From positions 1 through 64,000 of the forward strand of contig JBBAWX010000001.1 of NCBI GenBank assembly GCA_040396955.1: a stretch of 64,000 bases of DNA, in the 5' to 3' direction. The notes below the pieces were generated by a model. That model made no database searches, was not told the DNA's origin, and was given only the letters and a program-made list of their open reading frames with translations. Shown piece by piece: positions 33,326-43,185 of this stretch (within the stretch, counting starts at the first letter, position 1; every line of letters begins with the position of its first letter). The DNA comes from UBA965 sp040396955. GTDB lineage: Bacteria; Chloroflexota; Chloroflexia; Chloroflexales; Roseiflexaceae. The position numbers and the translations under genes were made by a program.

Positions 33326-33371
33326 CCCCCTCTCCCGTGGCTGGTTTGTGGCCAGTGTCAAAGAGAGGGGG
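33326..33371. terminator. Terminator between convergent miaA and crtI
   Basis: CCCCCTCTC (33326-33334) pairs with GAGAGGGGG (33363-33371), with a small inner TGGC/GCCA pairing. On minus the stem is followed by ATTTT, so it best serves crtI. Confidence 0.6.
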
Positions 33372-33387
33372 CGTATACCGCAGTAGA

Positions 33388-34887
33388 TTAGCGCTGTGGC
33401 GCGAAATCCTCGCTGATGAAATGTACTGAGCTTTTGGCGGCCTCAAGGATGGTCAACAGGCCACTGCCAGGGTGGACCGCCCCGCCCACAAAGTAGAGTC
33501 CAGGCAACCAATCGGCACGAATATGCGGTCGGAAGGGGCCAAGTTGCATCCAATCATGCCCCAGGTTGAAGACGGCACCCTTGTGGGTGCGGTAATCGTC
33601 TTGCCAGGTTTCGGCCACGAAGCAGGTCTCACTGACGATGTGATCGGCCACGTCATCGTAACCCAGCTCCGCCATGCGCGCCACAATGAGGTCACGATAG
33701 CGCTGTTGATTGGCCTGCCAATCCACCCCGTAACTGGTGTTGGGGATGGGGACGAGCACGTACAGCGTGCTATGTCCGGCTGGCGCATTGCCCGGGTCGA
33801 TGACGGTCGGGTTGCACACATAAAACGACGGGTCGGTATCGTCGAGCGCCGAATCATCGATGTAGGGTGACTCCTTGCGGCGAATGTGCTCCGACAAGTA
33901 GAGTTGATGGTGCGGCAAATCGGGGTAGACTTTGTCGACGCCGAGGTAGAGCATGAAGGTCGAGCACGAGAAGCGCATGCGGTTCAACTTTGCGTCGTGG
34001 TAGGGCCCACGTTGCTCAGGGGTCAAGATGTGGTTGAGCGCATAGCCGAAGTCAGCGTTGGTGAGTACAATGTCGGCGGCCACATGGGTGCCGTCCTGCA
34101 GGGTGACCCCGCTGACCCGGTTGTTGGTCGTGGCAATCCCCTTGATCGGTGTGTTGTAGTGGAATGTGGCGCCAAGATCGCGAGCAGCACGCTCCATGCC
34201 CCGTGCTAACGCTCGGAACCCCCCCTCGGGATGCCAGATACCGTCGTTGAATTCGAGCCATGCCACCAAGCTGAACACACTCGCACACTTGGTGGGGTGC
34301 ATGCCCAAGTACTTGGACGGGTAGCTGAGGGCATAGACGATGCGCTCATCTTTGAAAAAGTTCCAAAAATGGTCGTAGAGTGATTCCCAGGGGCGAAAAC
34401 TCAGGGCCTTGATAATTTCATCGGGCTTCAAGTAGCCAAGGACCGAACGCACCGGTGTGCCCAGGTACGGTTGGTAGCCTACGACATTTTTGCGCACGTG
34501 TTCGGTATACCAGCGATCAAAGGCGGCTGGTAAGTCATGGCGCCACGTGGCGAGTTGTGCCTTGAACGCAGAGAGATCGGAGGTCAGGTCGAGCACGCTT
34601 TTGTCCCAAAACTTCAGCCGTGTGTTCGGGTTGACTCGCTTGAGCGTGACATAATCTTCGAACTTTACGCCACTTTCGGCAAACAGCTCTTGGTAGACCC
34701 GGGGTACCTGCAAGATGGTCGGGCCGGTGTCAAATTCGTACCCGTCCTTGCTGAATCCACGCATGCGCCCACCAGGAACGGCTTCTGCCTCGTAGACGTG
34801 CACATCGTACCCCTGCGCACTCAGGCGCATGGCCGCTGCCAAGCCACCTGGGCCACTGCCGACGATGATGAGTTTTTGTTTGCCCAT
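33388..34887 (-). CDS. crtI: CrtI-type phytoene desaturase/dehydrogenase
   Basis: FAD-dependent carotenoid desaturase, 499 residues. It has the N-terminal dinucleotide-binding motif IIVGSGPGGLAAAMRL, VPGGRMRGF, FDTGPTIL and the CrtI C-terminal signature GLYFVGGAVHPGSGLLTIL. It would introduce double bonds into phytoene on the way to lycopene or gamma-carotene; other CrtI-family roles (CrtD, CrtN-like) cannot be excluded. ATG 34887 (MGKQKLI) is preferred to the in-frame TTG at 34896, with AAGGA 9 nt away. It lies downstream of the WD40 gene and a second desaturase on the same strand. Confidence 0.88.
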   Translation of the reverse strand: MGKQKLIIVGSGPGGLAAAMRLSAQGYDVHVYEAEAVPGGRMRGFSKDGYEFDTGPTILQVPRVYQELFAESGVKFEDYVTLKRVNPNTRLKFWDKSVLDLTSDLSAFKAQLATWRHDLPAAFDRWYTEHVRKNVVGYQPYLGTPVRSVLGYLKPDEIIKALSFRPWESLYDHFWNFFKDERIVYALSYPSKYLGMHPTKCASVFSLVAWLEFNDGIWHPEGGFRALARGMERAARDLGATFHYNTPIKGIATTNNRVSGVTLQDGTHVAADIVLTNADFGYALNHILTPEQRGPYHDAKLNRMRFSCSTFMLYLGVDKVYPDLPHHQLYLSEHIRRKESPYIDDSALDDTDPSFYVCNPTVIDPGNAPAGHSTLYVLVPIPNTSYGVDWQANQQRYRDLIVARMAELGYDDVADHIVSETCFVAETWQDDYRTHKGAVFNLGHDWMQLGPFRPHIRADWLPGLYFVGGAVHPGSGLLTILEAAKSSVHFISEDFAPQR

Positions 34888-34958
34888 GGCTCTCAATCCT
34901 TATTCCGTTATCGCTCCCATACCTCTACATACGTATGATTGCTGTGCGCGTATCTCTT

Positions 34959-37922
34959 TTAGGGCACCACATAGCGTACTACCGAGCCGTCACGGAGTCC
35001 AATGGCGACCTCGGTGCCCGCCGTGTTGACAGCAAGCGCGGTGATGCCATCGGGTTGAGCGTAGCTGGCAACAATGGTGCCTTCTGTGTCAACAATGGCA
35101 AACCCACCGATCAAATCAGCGGCCGCAAGCAGGGTGCTCCCTGGGATGGGCACTGCTGCCACAAATCCACCGCTCTCGGGCGCTTCGAGCGTCTGTAGTG
35201 CGTCGGTGCCGTCTGTGGGGCGGATTTCGATGGTTTGTTGCTCTGTGATGACCGCCACACGTTGGTTGTCACTGAAAAAGTGTACGCCGTAGGTGCGTTC
35301 GTCAGCAGTGATGCGGCGTTGTAGGGTCGTCATGTTCCAGATTTCGTAACCGGCTTGCTCACCACCACTGCGGAGTGCCATCAGGCTTCCGTCAGCACTA
35401 AAGGTGATTTCAATGACGTTGCTGAGTGCACTCTGGAGCGTGATTGGCGCGCCCACGGTGTCGCTCCGCCACAGCTGGATGCCTGTTTCGGTGCTCACCA
35501 CCAGGAAATCACCATTGCTCGGTGCTGCCACGGCAATGGGGGTGCCGTCGACGCCGGTCAGGGCGGTGGGCACGGTGGCATCTGGGGTGTAGATGTTGAC
35601 CCCGTTGTCGTTGGTAATCAGGGCAAAGCGGTTGTCGCCGAAAAAGGCAATGCTCTGCGCCACGTCGTTGGCTGCCGTCAGATACAACGTTCCCTGTGAA
35701 CGCGTTTGTTCGAGGCGAATCATGCTGTTGTATCCCGAAATCGCCATGACGTCGTCGGTGGTCGGGTAGGTGAGCATGACCGGGATGCCGGTGCCGATGC
35801 GCAACGTGCCAATCACTTGTTCGTTGTTCATGTCCCACATGATGAGCCGCCCCTCTTGGTCGCTGGTGCTCACCAGACGATTGCTGACGGGATCCAGTGA
35901 AATGCCGAAAATGCCCAGTTCGTGTTCTGCATACTGCGCTTTCATCGTGCCACTGGCGACATCCCAGACCGTGACGAGCCCGTCGAGACCGGAGCTGTAG
36001 AGGGTGCGCTGGTCAGCGCTGAGTTGCAACCCGCGTATGGTAATCCAACTACGGTGTCCGCGGAGCGTGCGTTGGGTGGCACCGGTCGTAGCATTGATGA
36101 CGGTAATACTGCCATCGGTGGCACCGACGTACATTGACTTCCCATCGGCACTCCAGACCAGACCAGTGGCCCAGTAGCGTGTGCCATCGTCACTCTCTTG
36201 ATTGATGGCCGTCTGGAAGGAGAAATCGGTCACGGGCATGCCAGTGCGGGTGTTCCATAGGCGCACACTGCCGTCACGCGAGGCACTCGCAAGCAACGTG
36301 CCATCGGGCGACCACGCCAGCCCGTTGATGAAATCCGTGTGACCGTTCATGGTGAACACGGTGCGTTTGGTCTGAATATCCCAAATCCGCACACTGAGAT
36401 CGGTGCTGCCGCTGGCGATAAATGTGCCATCCGGACTAAACGCCACGTTGCGAATCCAGCCTTCGTGGCCATTCAACGTGAACGCTTCGCTCCCCGTGGT
36501 CACATCCCACACGTGGACGACGGGATCGTTGCTCGCTCCACTTGCGAGGAGGCGACTATCCGGCGACCACGACAGTGAGGTGACATTGCCGAGATGCCCG
36601 CTCAAGCGCGCGTATTCGGCGAATTCTTGACCATCGTGGAGTGTGATTTCGTCGCCGGCCGTGATAGCGAGGCTCTGGCCGTCTGGTGACCACGCCACCG
36701 GCCCAAACGTGGTATTGGTGATGATTTCACTGACTTGCAAGGTGCCAGCCGTGCGCTCGTCAATGCGTTGATTGCTGCCCACCACCGTGGGGACGGGAGT
36801 CGTGGTCGCTGCTACGATGGCCTTGCTGGTGCTTGGCGCTGGCGTCGTCGTAGCAGCGATATTAAAAGAACTTGCGAGAAACCCTCCCGACAACGACCGG
36901 AACGGGCTCCCAGGTACGACGAGGAGGAGCACAATACAGAGCATGATGGCGACGATGGCCAGTGTCACTGCCGCGGCAATCAAGCATCCCAATTTGAAGT
37001 TGCTCTGTGTCACCGCAGTGGGGGGGGGAGCCGCTGTCGGTGGCACATAATTGCCGGGCAATATGGCCCCCAGGCTCTGATCGGCCGGTGCCGGTACTTG
37101 CAGTGCCATAGGGGCGACCACGGTCTGCAGGCTTTTTTCGCGTTCGCGCAAAATCTGCAGGGTGTCAATGGCGACACGCATCTCGGTGGCATTCTGGTAG
37201 CGGTTGTAGCTTTTTTCTTGCAGAGCCCGCAACAGCACTGCCTCGAACATTTCGCTTATCTGCGGATTATACGTGCGTGGTGGTATGAGCTTGTTGCCGG
37301 CCTGTTGCTGTTCGGCACTTGCTGGCGCATGCCCAGTCACCGCCAAATAGGCGATGGCAGCCACCGAGTAGATGTCGCTGGCCGGCGTGCGTGGTTCATC
37401 ACCCTTTAATTCGCTCGCCTGGTACGGTGAGTCACTGCCACTGAGGGGGCGGGCAAGTACAAACGGCAACATGCACCATTGCCCGTCGTCTTGGACGATG
37501 ATATCTTCGGGGCGCACACTACCCACGTACAAAGCTGGTGTTTGCCCGTGGAGATAACTCAGCAACTCTAAACACTTGCCGAGTTGCAAGACCACCATGC
37601 CACTGTTGAACGTCCCATTTTGGAGCTGTAGCGCTTGTGATAACGGATGACCACTTGGCGCTGCACACACAGCGATATGCTCTTGTTCGGTTGACGTGTA
37701 CGTGACGAGGCGGGCAAGTTGCGGATGTGCTAGCCCCTGCAGGCGTGTAAACACATCACCGAGTCGTTGTACCTGTGAATTGGTGGTTATCGGGCACTCG
37801 GCCACGTACACCAAGGAGCCGCTTTCTTCGTCGCGACAGTATGAAGTAAGTATTCCGGCGTGCTCACTAATCGGGTAAATGACTCGATAGCGTCCACTGA
37901 TGATACGCTCGCTCTGTGACAT
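34959..37922 (-). CDS. Predicted pseudokinase-TM-WD40 protein
   Basis: A 987-residue membrane protein. Residues 1-260 align by pattern to a PknB-type Ser/Thr kinase: DIYSVAAIAYLAVTGHAP is the conserved post-APE segment. Catalytic residues are gone: no glycine-rich loop, no VAIK Lys (YVAECP), HRD-type loop replaced by YVGSVRPEDII, and DFG replaced by LPFVLARP. A single membrane span (LIAAAVTLAIVAIMLCIVLLLVV without flanks, near residues 315-340) precedes a Thr/Pro linker and a WD40 region: about five canonical GH...WD repeats (for example VWDVTTG, IWDIQTK) and several weak ones. Topology suggests the WD40 part is outside the membrane. Confidence 0.85.
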   Translation of the reverse strand: MSQSERIISGRYRVIYPISEHAGILTSYCRDEESGSLVYVAECPITTNSQVQRLGDVFTRLQGLAHPQLARLVTYTSTEQEHIAVCAAPSGHPLSQALQLQNGTFNSGMVVLQLGKCLELLSYLHGQTPALYVGSVRPEDIIVQDDGQWCMLPFVLARPLSGSDSPYQASELKGDEPRTPASDIYSVAAIAYLAVTGHAPASAEQQQAGNKLIPPRTYNPQISEMFEAVLLRALQEKSYNRYQNATEMRVAIDTLQILREREKSLQTVVAPMALQVPAPADQSLGAILPGNYVPPTAAPPPTAVTQSNFKLGCLIAAAVTLAIVAIMLCIVLLLVVPGSPFRSLSGGFLASSFNIAATTTPAPSTSKAIVAATTTPVPTVVGSNQRIDERTAGTLQVSEIITNTTFGPVAWSPDGQSLAITAGDEITLHDGQEFAEYARLSGHLGNVTSLSWSPDSRLLASGASNDPVVHVWDVTTGSEAFTLNGHEGWIRNVAFSPDGTFIASGSTDLSVRIWDIQTKRTVFTMNGHTDFINGLAWSPDGTLLASASRDGSVRLWNTRTGMPVTDFSFQTAINQESDDGTRYWATGLVWSADGKSMYVGATDGSITVINATTGATQRTLRGHRSWITIRGLQLSADQRTLYSSGLDGLVTVWDVASGTMKAQYAEHELGIFGISLDPVSNRLVSTSDQEGRLIMWDMNNEQVIGTLRIGTGIPVMLTYPTTDDVMAISGYNSMIRLEQTRSQGTLYLTAANDVAQSIAFFGDNRFALITNDNGVNIYTPDATVPTALTGVDGTPIAVAAPSNGDFLVVSTETGIQLWRSDTVGAPITLQSALSNVIEITFSADGSLMALRSGGEQAGYEIWNMTTLQRRITADERTYGVHFFSDNQRVAVITEQQTIEIRPTDGTDALQTLEAPESGGFVAAVPIPGSTLLAAADLIGGFAIVDTEGTIVASYAQPDGITALAVNTAGTEVAIGLRDGSVVRYVVP

Positions 37923-37967
37923 GGTGTGGACCTCGTTCTTATGATGATAAAAAGGGTGCCAGCGCTA

Positions 37968-39332
37968 CTACTTGGCGAATACGCCACGCTGTTGGGCAGC
38001 GTCAATACGCTCAATGACACGCCGTGCGCTACGAATCGATCCCTCAATGGAGGCCATGAACTCCTGTTGCGTGTAATCGCCCGCCAAAAAGAAATTGGCG
38101 ATGGGAGTGGCTTGGTCGGGGCGGTATTGCTCAATGCCCGGCCGTGCCGAGTACACCGAATTCGGGATGCGTACCACATGGGCCTTGACAAGACGGGCCG
38201 TGGCAGCTGCTGGGTGGAGCTGTGAAAACTCATGCATCACGGCGTCGATGATTTCGGCGTCACTTTTGCGAATCAGTGATTCTGCCGGTGCAACGACGAG
38301 CTCAATGATCGACCCTCCGCCCTTGTGATAGTCGGGGGAGACCCGTGCCAAGTCGGCGTACACGCTGATGTGGGTGCCCGCACTAAAAATCAAGTTGTCA
38401 ACGTCGGTGACCACACTGTCAAAGTAGAGTTGCACCGTGATGACCGGTTGCCCTTTGAGATGCTTCAAATTATCCAGCTCTGGGAAGGCACGCATGCTGT
38501 CACTCATCACCTTGCGCAAGCTATGTACTGGCATCGCCGAGATGACTAGGTCTGCGTTCAATTCACTACCGTCTTCGAGACGAACCCCGGTCACCCGGTT
38601 GCTCGCCGCATCGTGGAGAATCTCGCTGACCCGACTGTTGAAACGAATGTCGACTCCGCGCTCACGCAACATGGCCATCAACGGTACCCACAAGCGCTCG
38701 TGGGGTGAGCCTTTGACCAGCCCCATTTTGGGGGCATCGGTCTCTTTGGCAAAGTGTAACAACGCGGTGAGCACGAGTTTCGCCGAGACACTGTCGGCTT
38801 TCTGGAAGTTGAGCGCCAATGCCATGGCATCCATGACTTTGTCGATCGTACTCTGCCCCATGCCGTGTTGTAAGTGCCAGTCGCTATACGTGATGTCGGC
38901 TTGTTGATTGATGTACTCTTGTGAGCCAAAAATCGGCTTCATGAGCCCACGACCCATGCGGAGCTTCTCGCCCCAGGTCATGAGCTCACTCTTGGCGACT
39001 CCGAGTAGTCCGTTGAACGGCGCAGGCAACCCTTGTACGAATTCAATCGATCCGTATTTGCCACCAGGGAGCGCAAACACCATCTCGGCTGGCTTCCAGT
39101 CGAAGCTATCTTGGAGACCGACCTCTTGTAAAAAATTCAGCAGGTTGTGGTAGGCCCCGAAAAACACATGCAAGCCACTTTCGACCCAGTCACCATCAGC
39201 ATCTTGCCAGGCCGATACTTTGCCACCGGGTACATCGCGTTTTTCGAGTAAAACGACCTCATAGCCACGATCGTTCAACCACTTGGCTGTCGCAAATCCG
39301 GCAGGCCCTGCCCCAGCAATAATTGCACGCAT
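37968..39332 (-). CDS. crtP: CrtP-type (plant/cyanobacterial-like) phytoene desaturase
   Basis: FAD-dependent desaturase of 454 residues in the CrtP/PDS branch rather than CrtI. Evidence is the FAD motif IIAGAGPAGFATAKWL, VPGGKVSAWQDADGDW, GLHVFFGAYHNLLNFL, DAMALALNF and the C-terminal YRPDQATPIANFFLAGDYTQQ, matching the pattern of cyanobacterial CrtP. It would convert phytoene to zeta-carotene-type intermediates, or another polyene. It starts at ATG 39332. The pseudokinase-WD40 gene follows after 45 nt and a CrtI-type gene after that. Confidence 0.82.
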   Translation of the reverse strand: MRAIIAGAGPAGFATAKWLNDRGYEVVLLEKRDVPGGKVSAWQDADGDWVESGLHVFFGAYHNLLNFLQEVGLQDSFDWKPAEMVFALPGGKYGSIEFVQGLPAPFNGLLGVAKSELMTWGEKLRMGRGLMKPIFGSQEYINQQADITYSDWHLQHGMGQSTIDKVMDAMALALNFQKADSVSAKLVLTALLHFAKETDAPKMGLVKGSPHERLWVPLMAMLRERGVDIRFNSRVSEILHDAASNRVTGVRLEDGSELNADLVISAMPVHSLRKVMSDSMRAFPELDNLKHLKGQPVITVQLYFDSVVTDVDNLIFSAGTHISVYADLARVSPDYHKGGGSIIELVVAPAESLIRKSDAEIIDAVMHEFSQLHPAAATARLVKAHVVRIPNSVYSARPGIEQYRPDQATPIANFFLAGDYTQQEFMASIEGSIRSARRVIERIDAAQQRGVFAK

Positions 39333-39410
39333 CTGTATTCCCTCTTCTCTGCCTACGTGTGGAGACGCTCCATCAAAACTAGTACGCCCTGTGAGTGTGA
39401 GCAGGATGTG

Positions 39411-40703
39411 TCAGACAAGTTTCTGCATGAGAATCTTGTCGATGCGCAAGCCGTCCATGTCGACCACTTCGAACTTCCACCCTTGAGCGTAGGTCAAATC
39501 TCCTGTACTCGGAATATTGCCGAGTATGCTGAGGAGATAGCCAGCCATCGTGTCGTATTGCGCATGGTCACTGTCAGAAATCTCAAGCTCGGTGAGTGTC
39601 ATCACTTCATCGATTGGCGTGATGCCGTCAACCAAAAACGACCCATCCTCGCGTTTGACGATGTGTGGGGATTGGGCATCATCGTATTCGTCTGCAATAT
39701 CACCGACGATTTCTTCGATGATGTCTTCGAGGGTAATGACCCCCTCGACGGTGCCGAGTTCTCCGACGACGACCGCCAAATGCTGTTGCGTTTTTTGAAA
39801 CAGGGCCAGTGTGCTGACCGCACGCCCTTGCTCGGGCACGAAGAGGGCCTCACGCATTGCGCTACGGACCGACACGTTGAGTTCGCCGTTGCGCACCATG
39901 CGCAAAATATCCCGCCCGTGTACCACCCCAATCACATGGTCGAGGTCCTTTTCGTAGACCGGTGCCCGTGAAAAACCACTCGCAAGCATGTCATCGACCA
40001 CATCGCCGAGCAAGGAGTCTGCTTCGAGTGCATAGACGTCAGTGCGCGGAGTCATCACCTGCCGGATGCTCCGGTCACCCAAACTAAACACGTTCTCAAC
40101 AATTTCGCGTTCGTGAGGCTCGAGGGCGCCATCCTCGACTCCCTCGCGTACCATCTGGCGAATGTCTTCTTCGGTAACGGTTGCCGCATTGAATTTGTGC
40201 TGGCCGGTCAAGCGCAAGATGAGCTCCGTCGACCACGTCAGGAGCGATACGAGTGGTTGGGTGATGCGCGAAATCACGCTCATGGGCGCTGCCATGCGCA
40301 TGGCCACCCACTCGGCATGTTGAAGCGCCACACGCTTCGGCACCAGCTCACCCACCACCAACGATAGATAGGTCAGTGCCACCACGACCACCGTAAAGGC
40401 GACCACTGATGCGTATGGACCCACATAGGGCAAGGGGGTCAACACCGGAATGAGTGATTCGGCAAGGCTTGCACCTCCAAATACACCCGTCAGCATGCTA
40501 ATCAGGGTAATTCCCACCTGCACCGTCGAAAGGAGCCGATTTGGGTCGTCTTGGAGATCAAGCGCCGCCTGGGCACCCGCATCGCCATCATCGGCCTTTT
40601 GTTGGAGTCGCCCACGGCGCGCCGAGACCATGGCCAATTCGGTGCCGGAAAAAATGCCGTTGGCAATCACCAACACCAAAATGAAGATGAGTTCTCCGCT
40701 CAT
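39411..40703 (-). CDS. CNNM/CBS-domain/CorC_HlyC membrane protein
   Basis: A 430-residue protein with an N-terminal DUF21/CNNM domain (IFSGTELAMVSARRGRL, three to four spans). A CBS pair follows (VMTPRTDVYALEAD and RAPVYEKDLDHVIGVVHGRDIL, then a second CBS with VEGVITLEDIIEEIVGDI), then a C-terminal CorC_HlyC domain. The family includes Mg/Co efflux proteins and so-called hemolysin-like proteins; a magnesium-transport role is the likeliest. AAGGGAG precedes ATG 40703. Whether it is cotranscribed with crtP (78-nt gap) is uncertain. Confidence 0.92.
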   Translation of the reverse strand: MSGELIFILVLVIANGIFSGTELAMVSARRGRLQQKADDGDAGAQAALDLQDDPNRLLSTVQVGITLISMLTGVFGGASLAESLIPVLTPLPYVGPYASVVAFTVVVVALTYLSLVVGELVPKRVALQHAEWVAMRMAAPMSVISRITQPLVSLLTWSTELILRLTGQHKFNAATVTEEDIRQMVREGVEDGALEPHEREIVENVFSLGDRSIRQVMTPRTDVYALEADSLLGDVVDDMLASGFSRAPVYEKDLDHVIGVVHGRDILRMVRNGELNVSVRSAMREALFVPEQGRAVSTLALFQKTQQHLAVVVGELGTVEGVITLEDIIEEIVGDIADEYDDAQSPHIVKREDGSFLVDGITPIDEVMTLTELEISDSDHAQYDTMAGYLLSILGNIPSTGDLTYAQGWKFEVVDMDGLRIDKILMQKLV

Positions 40704-40766
40704 TGTCTCCCTTATCTGTAAACACTGTCAGTACTATATCAAGGTCGTATGAGAATTCAATAAATA

Positions 40767-40796
40767 GCACAGAGGTGACTCACGTCGCCTCTGTGC
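40767..40796 (-). terminator. Terminator of the ABC transporter operon
   Basis: GCACAGAGG pairs with CCTCTGTGC (9 bp, 12-nt loop). On minus it is followed by TATTTATT. It begins 34 nt after the last permease stop. Confidence 0.65.
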
Positions 40797-40829
40797 GCAT
40801 GCGTCGTGCATGGATGCCCTGCGTCGTGA

Positions 40830-42074
40830 TTAGGGCTCGTATACTTTGCCGACGGCCGCCGGCGGTCGGGCGCGCCCAATGACACCGGCGAGCACCACCA
40901 CCGTGATGACGTACGGCAACATCTGCACGAATTGTGATGGTAGGGCGAAATCAAAGCCTTGGATCTTGATTTGTAAGGCGTCAGCCGCACTAAACAAGAA
41001 GGCGCCACCGAGTGCTCCAAACGGTGTCCAGTTACCGAAAATCATGGCGGCCAACGCGATGAACCCGCGACCGTTGGTCATCACGTCGTCGAAGTTGTAG
41101 CTGGCTTCCAATGAAAACCACGCCCCAGCGAGACCCGCCAACAACCCCGATATCCACACGTTGAAATAGCGTAAACGGTTGACATTGATACCCATCGTGT
41201 CTGCTGCCCGTGGGTGCTCACCAATGGCGCGCGTGCGTAACCCCCACGGTGTGCGGAAGAGCATGATGCTGACCAGGGGCACCAAAATGAGCATCAGATA
41301 GGTAATGGGGCGATGTTGAAAGAACATGGGCCCGAGTACGGGAATATCCGATAACAATGGAATGGGGATTTCGGGCAACGATGCACCCCGACTCCCACTC
41401 GATTGCAGTGGCAATATCACGCTTGTACGGAGATACCCGGTCATCCCCACCGCCAAAATATTAATCACTGTGCCACTGATAATCTGGTCGGTCTTGTAGT
41501 GGAGCGACAAGACGGCGTGGATCATGACAATGCCACTGCCAGCCAACATTGCCACCATCATGCCCAACCATGAGTTGCCGAGTGCCAGCGAGGCGATAAA
41601 GCCAATGCAGGCTGCAAACAGCATGATGCCCTCAATGGCGATGTTGACCACCCCCGAACGCTCGCACAAAATCCCCGCTAGTGCCCCGAGAGCAATCGGG
41701 GTGGCGAGCCGCACCATGCGCCCCAACATGTCGACAATGTCGGTGCGGTTGTTGGCGATGGCGGTCAGCAAGATACTAATAATCGCCACGCCAATCACCC
41801 CGGCCATGTAGGCAGGTGCCAAGGTACTCCGTTTTTGCCATATCATGATGATGGCAAGTACGACAAGTGCCCCGGCCAGTGCCAAAATACTGGTTGCTGT
41901 TGGTAGGGGGATGTCGATGAGTGGCGCATCTTGCGGGCCACCATTGGCATACGGGATGCGTAGGGTTGAAATGGCACCTTGGGGCACCATCGCTTGCACG
42001 AGCCAATAAAGACCGGCAGCAGTCAGGATGCCGATGAGCCCAATAATTCGCTCTCGGGTAAACACTTGTTGCAT
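40830..42074 (-). CDS. ABC transporter permease 2, nucleoside/simple-sugar type
   Basis: Inner-membrane permease of 414 residues in the YufQ/NupQ branch (BPD_transp_2 fold): GILCERSGVVNIAIEGIML and GENPRAA-like GEHPRAADTMGINVNRLRY are family landmarks. ATG 42074 is preceded by GAGGC; a longer start would overlap permease 1. Works with the ATPase and permease 1 and, by context, the BmpA-like lipoprotein to import nucleosides or a simple sugar. Confidence 0.92.
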   Translation of the reverse strand: MQQVFTRERIIGLIGILTAAGLYWLVQAMVPQGAISTLRIPYANGGPQDAPLIDIPLPTATSILALAGALVVLAIIMIWQKRSTLAPAYMAGVIGVAIISILLTAIANNRTDIVDMLGRMVRLATPIALGALAGILCERSGVVNIAIEGIMLFAACIGFIASLALGNSWLGMMVAMLAGSGIVMIHAVLSLHYKTDQIISGTVINILAVGMTGYLRTSVILPLQSSGSRGASLPEIPIPLLSDIPVLGPMFFQHRPITYLMLILVPLVSIMLFRTPWGLRTRAIGEHPRAADTMGINVNRLRYFNVWISGLLAGLAGAWFSLEASYNFDDVMTNGRGFIALAAMIFGNWTPFGALGGAFLFSAADALQIKIQGFDFALPSQFVQMLPYVITVVVLAGVIGRARPPAAVGKVYEP

Positions 42075-42087
42075 GGTGTTGCCTCGC

Positions 42088-43185
42088 TCAACGTCCCCAG
42101 CCACGGGTCAACGACATGGCGTTGCCCTTGGAGCTACGAATCCGGTAGAGTTGCCGCACGATTTGGTCAGCAGCCACAAAGGCAATGACCAGCGCTTGTA
42201 CGATGTTGATGAGATTGATCGAAATGCCACTGTTGAGCTGCATCAGGCCGGCCCCGTTGCGTAATGCCCCCCAAAAGATGGCCGCCGGGATAATGCCAAG
42301 TGGATTACTCGCCGCGAGGAGCGCGATGGCAATGCTGTCAAACCCGTATCCGGCCGAAAACGCCGCCTTCAAGTTGTGCTCCAACCCGAGCACCTGCACG
42401 GCACCGGCCATCCCGGCTAAGAGTCCACTCAGCGCCATGGTGCTCACGATGGTGCGTGGCACGTCCATGCCTGCATAGTGGGCCGCATCTGGGTTTGCAC
42501 CGACCGTGCGAATCTCGAAACCGAGAATGGTGCGTTGGAGCACCCAGTTCGTGAGAAACGCCACCACCACCGCAATCACGAAGCCGAAATGTAGGCGGTA
42601 TTCGGCCCCAAAGATGAACGGAATCTCGGCACCACTTGCAATGAATGGCGTGCGTTGAGCCGATGATTCAGTATCGAGAAAGGGTACCTTGATGAGGTAG
42701 TCGGTGGTGCGGATGGCAATGTAATTAAACATAATAGTGGTGATGACTTCATGCGCTCCGGTACGGGCCCGCAACCAGCCTGGGATGGCACCCCAAATGG
42801 CTCCGCCCAAGGCTCCGGCAGTGAATGCGACCACGGCATGAAGCCCTGGCGGTAGATCGACGAAGGCGCCGACGATGGCTGCACACATTGAGCCGACTGC
42901 GATTTGTCCCTCAACACCAATATTGAACAACCCTCCACGGAAGCCGACGAGCACCGCCAATCCACCAAATATGTAGGGGGTTGCGTCAACGAGCGTGTAT
43001 GCGATGGCGCGCGGGGTGCCAATGGCCCCCATGAACAACCCACCATAGGCGGCGAGCACATCTGCACCAGTGGCAACAATGATGATGGCGCCAATGACCA
43101 ATGCGGTGAAGATCGCCAAACCGGGGAGCAGCAATGCGCCCCCCCAACTCCGTACGCGGATGGCGATAGTCGAAGTGGTGCTCAT
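42088..43185 (-). CDS. ABC transporter permease 1, nucleoside/simple-sugar type
   Basis: Permease of 365 residues in the YufP/NupP branch: LVGFRGGLFNIGVEGQIAVG and VGANPDAAHYAGMDV are the diagnostic segments, with about eight to ten spans. ATG 43185 overlaps the ATPase stop by 4 nt (ATGA), so it is translationally coupled. The partner permease follows 13 nt later. Confidence 0.93.
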   Translation of the reverse strand: MSTTSTIAIRVRSWGGALLLPGLAIFTALVIGAIIIVATGADVLAAYGGLFMGAIGTPRAIAYTLVDATPYIFGGLAVLVGFRGGLFNIGVEGQIAVGSMCAAIVGAFVDLPPGLHAVVAFTAGALGGAIWGAIPGWLRARTGAHEVITTIMFNYIAIRTTDYLIKVPFLDTESSAQRTPFIASGAEIPFIFGAEYRLHFGFVIAVVVAFLTNWVLQRTILGFEIRTVGANPDAAHYAGMDVPRTIVSTMALSGLLAGMAGAVQVLGLEHNLKAAFSAGYGFDSIAIALLAASNPLGIIPAAIFWGALRNGAGLMQLNSGISINLINIVQALVIAFVAADQIVRQLYRIRSSKGNAMSLTRGWGR

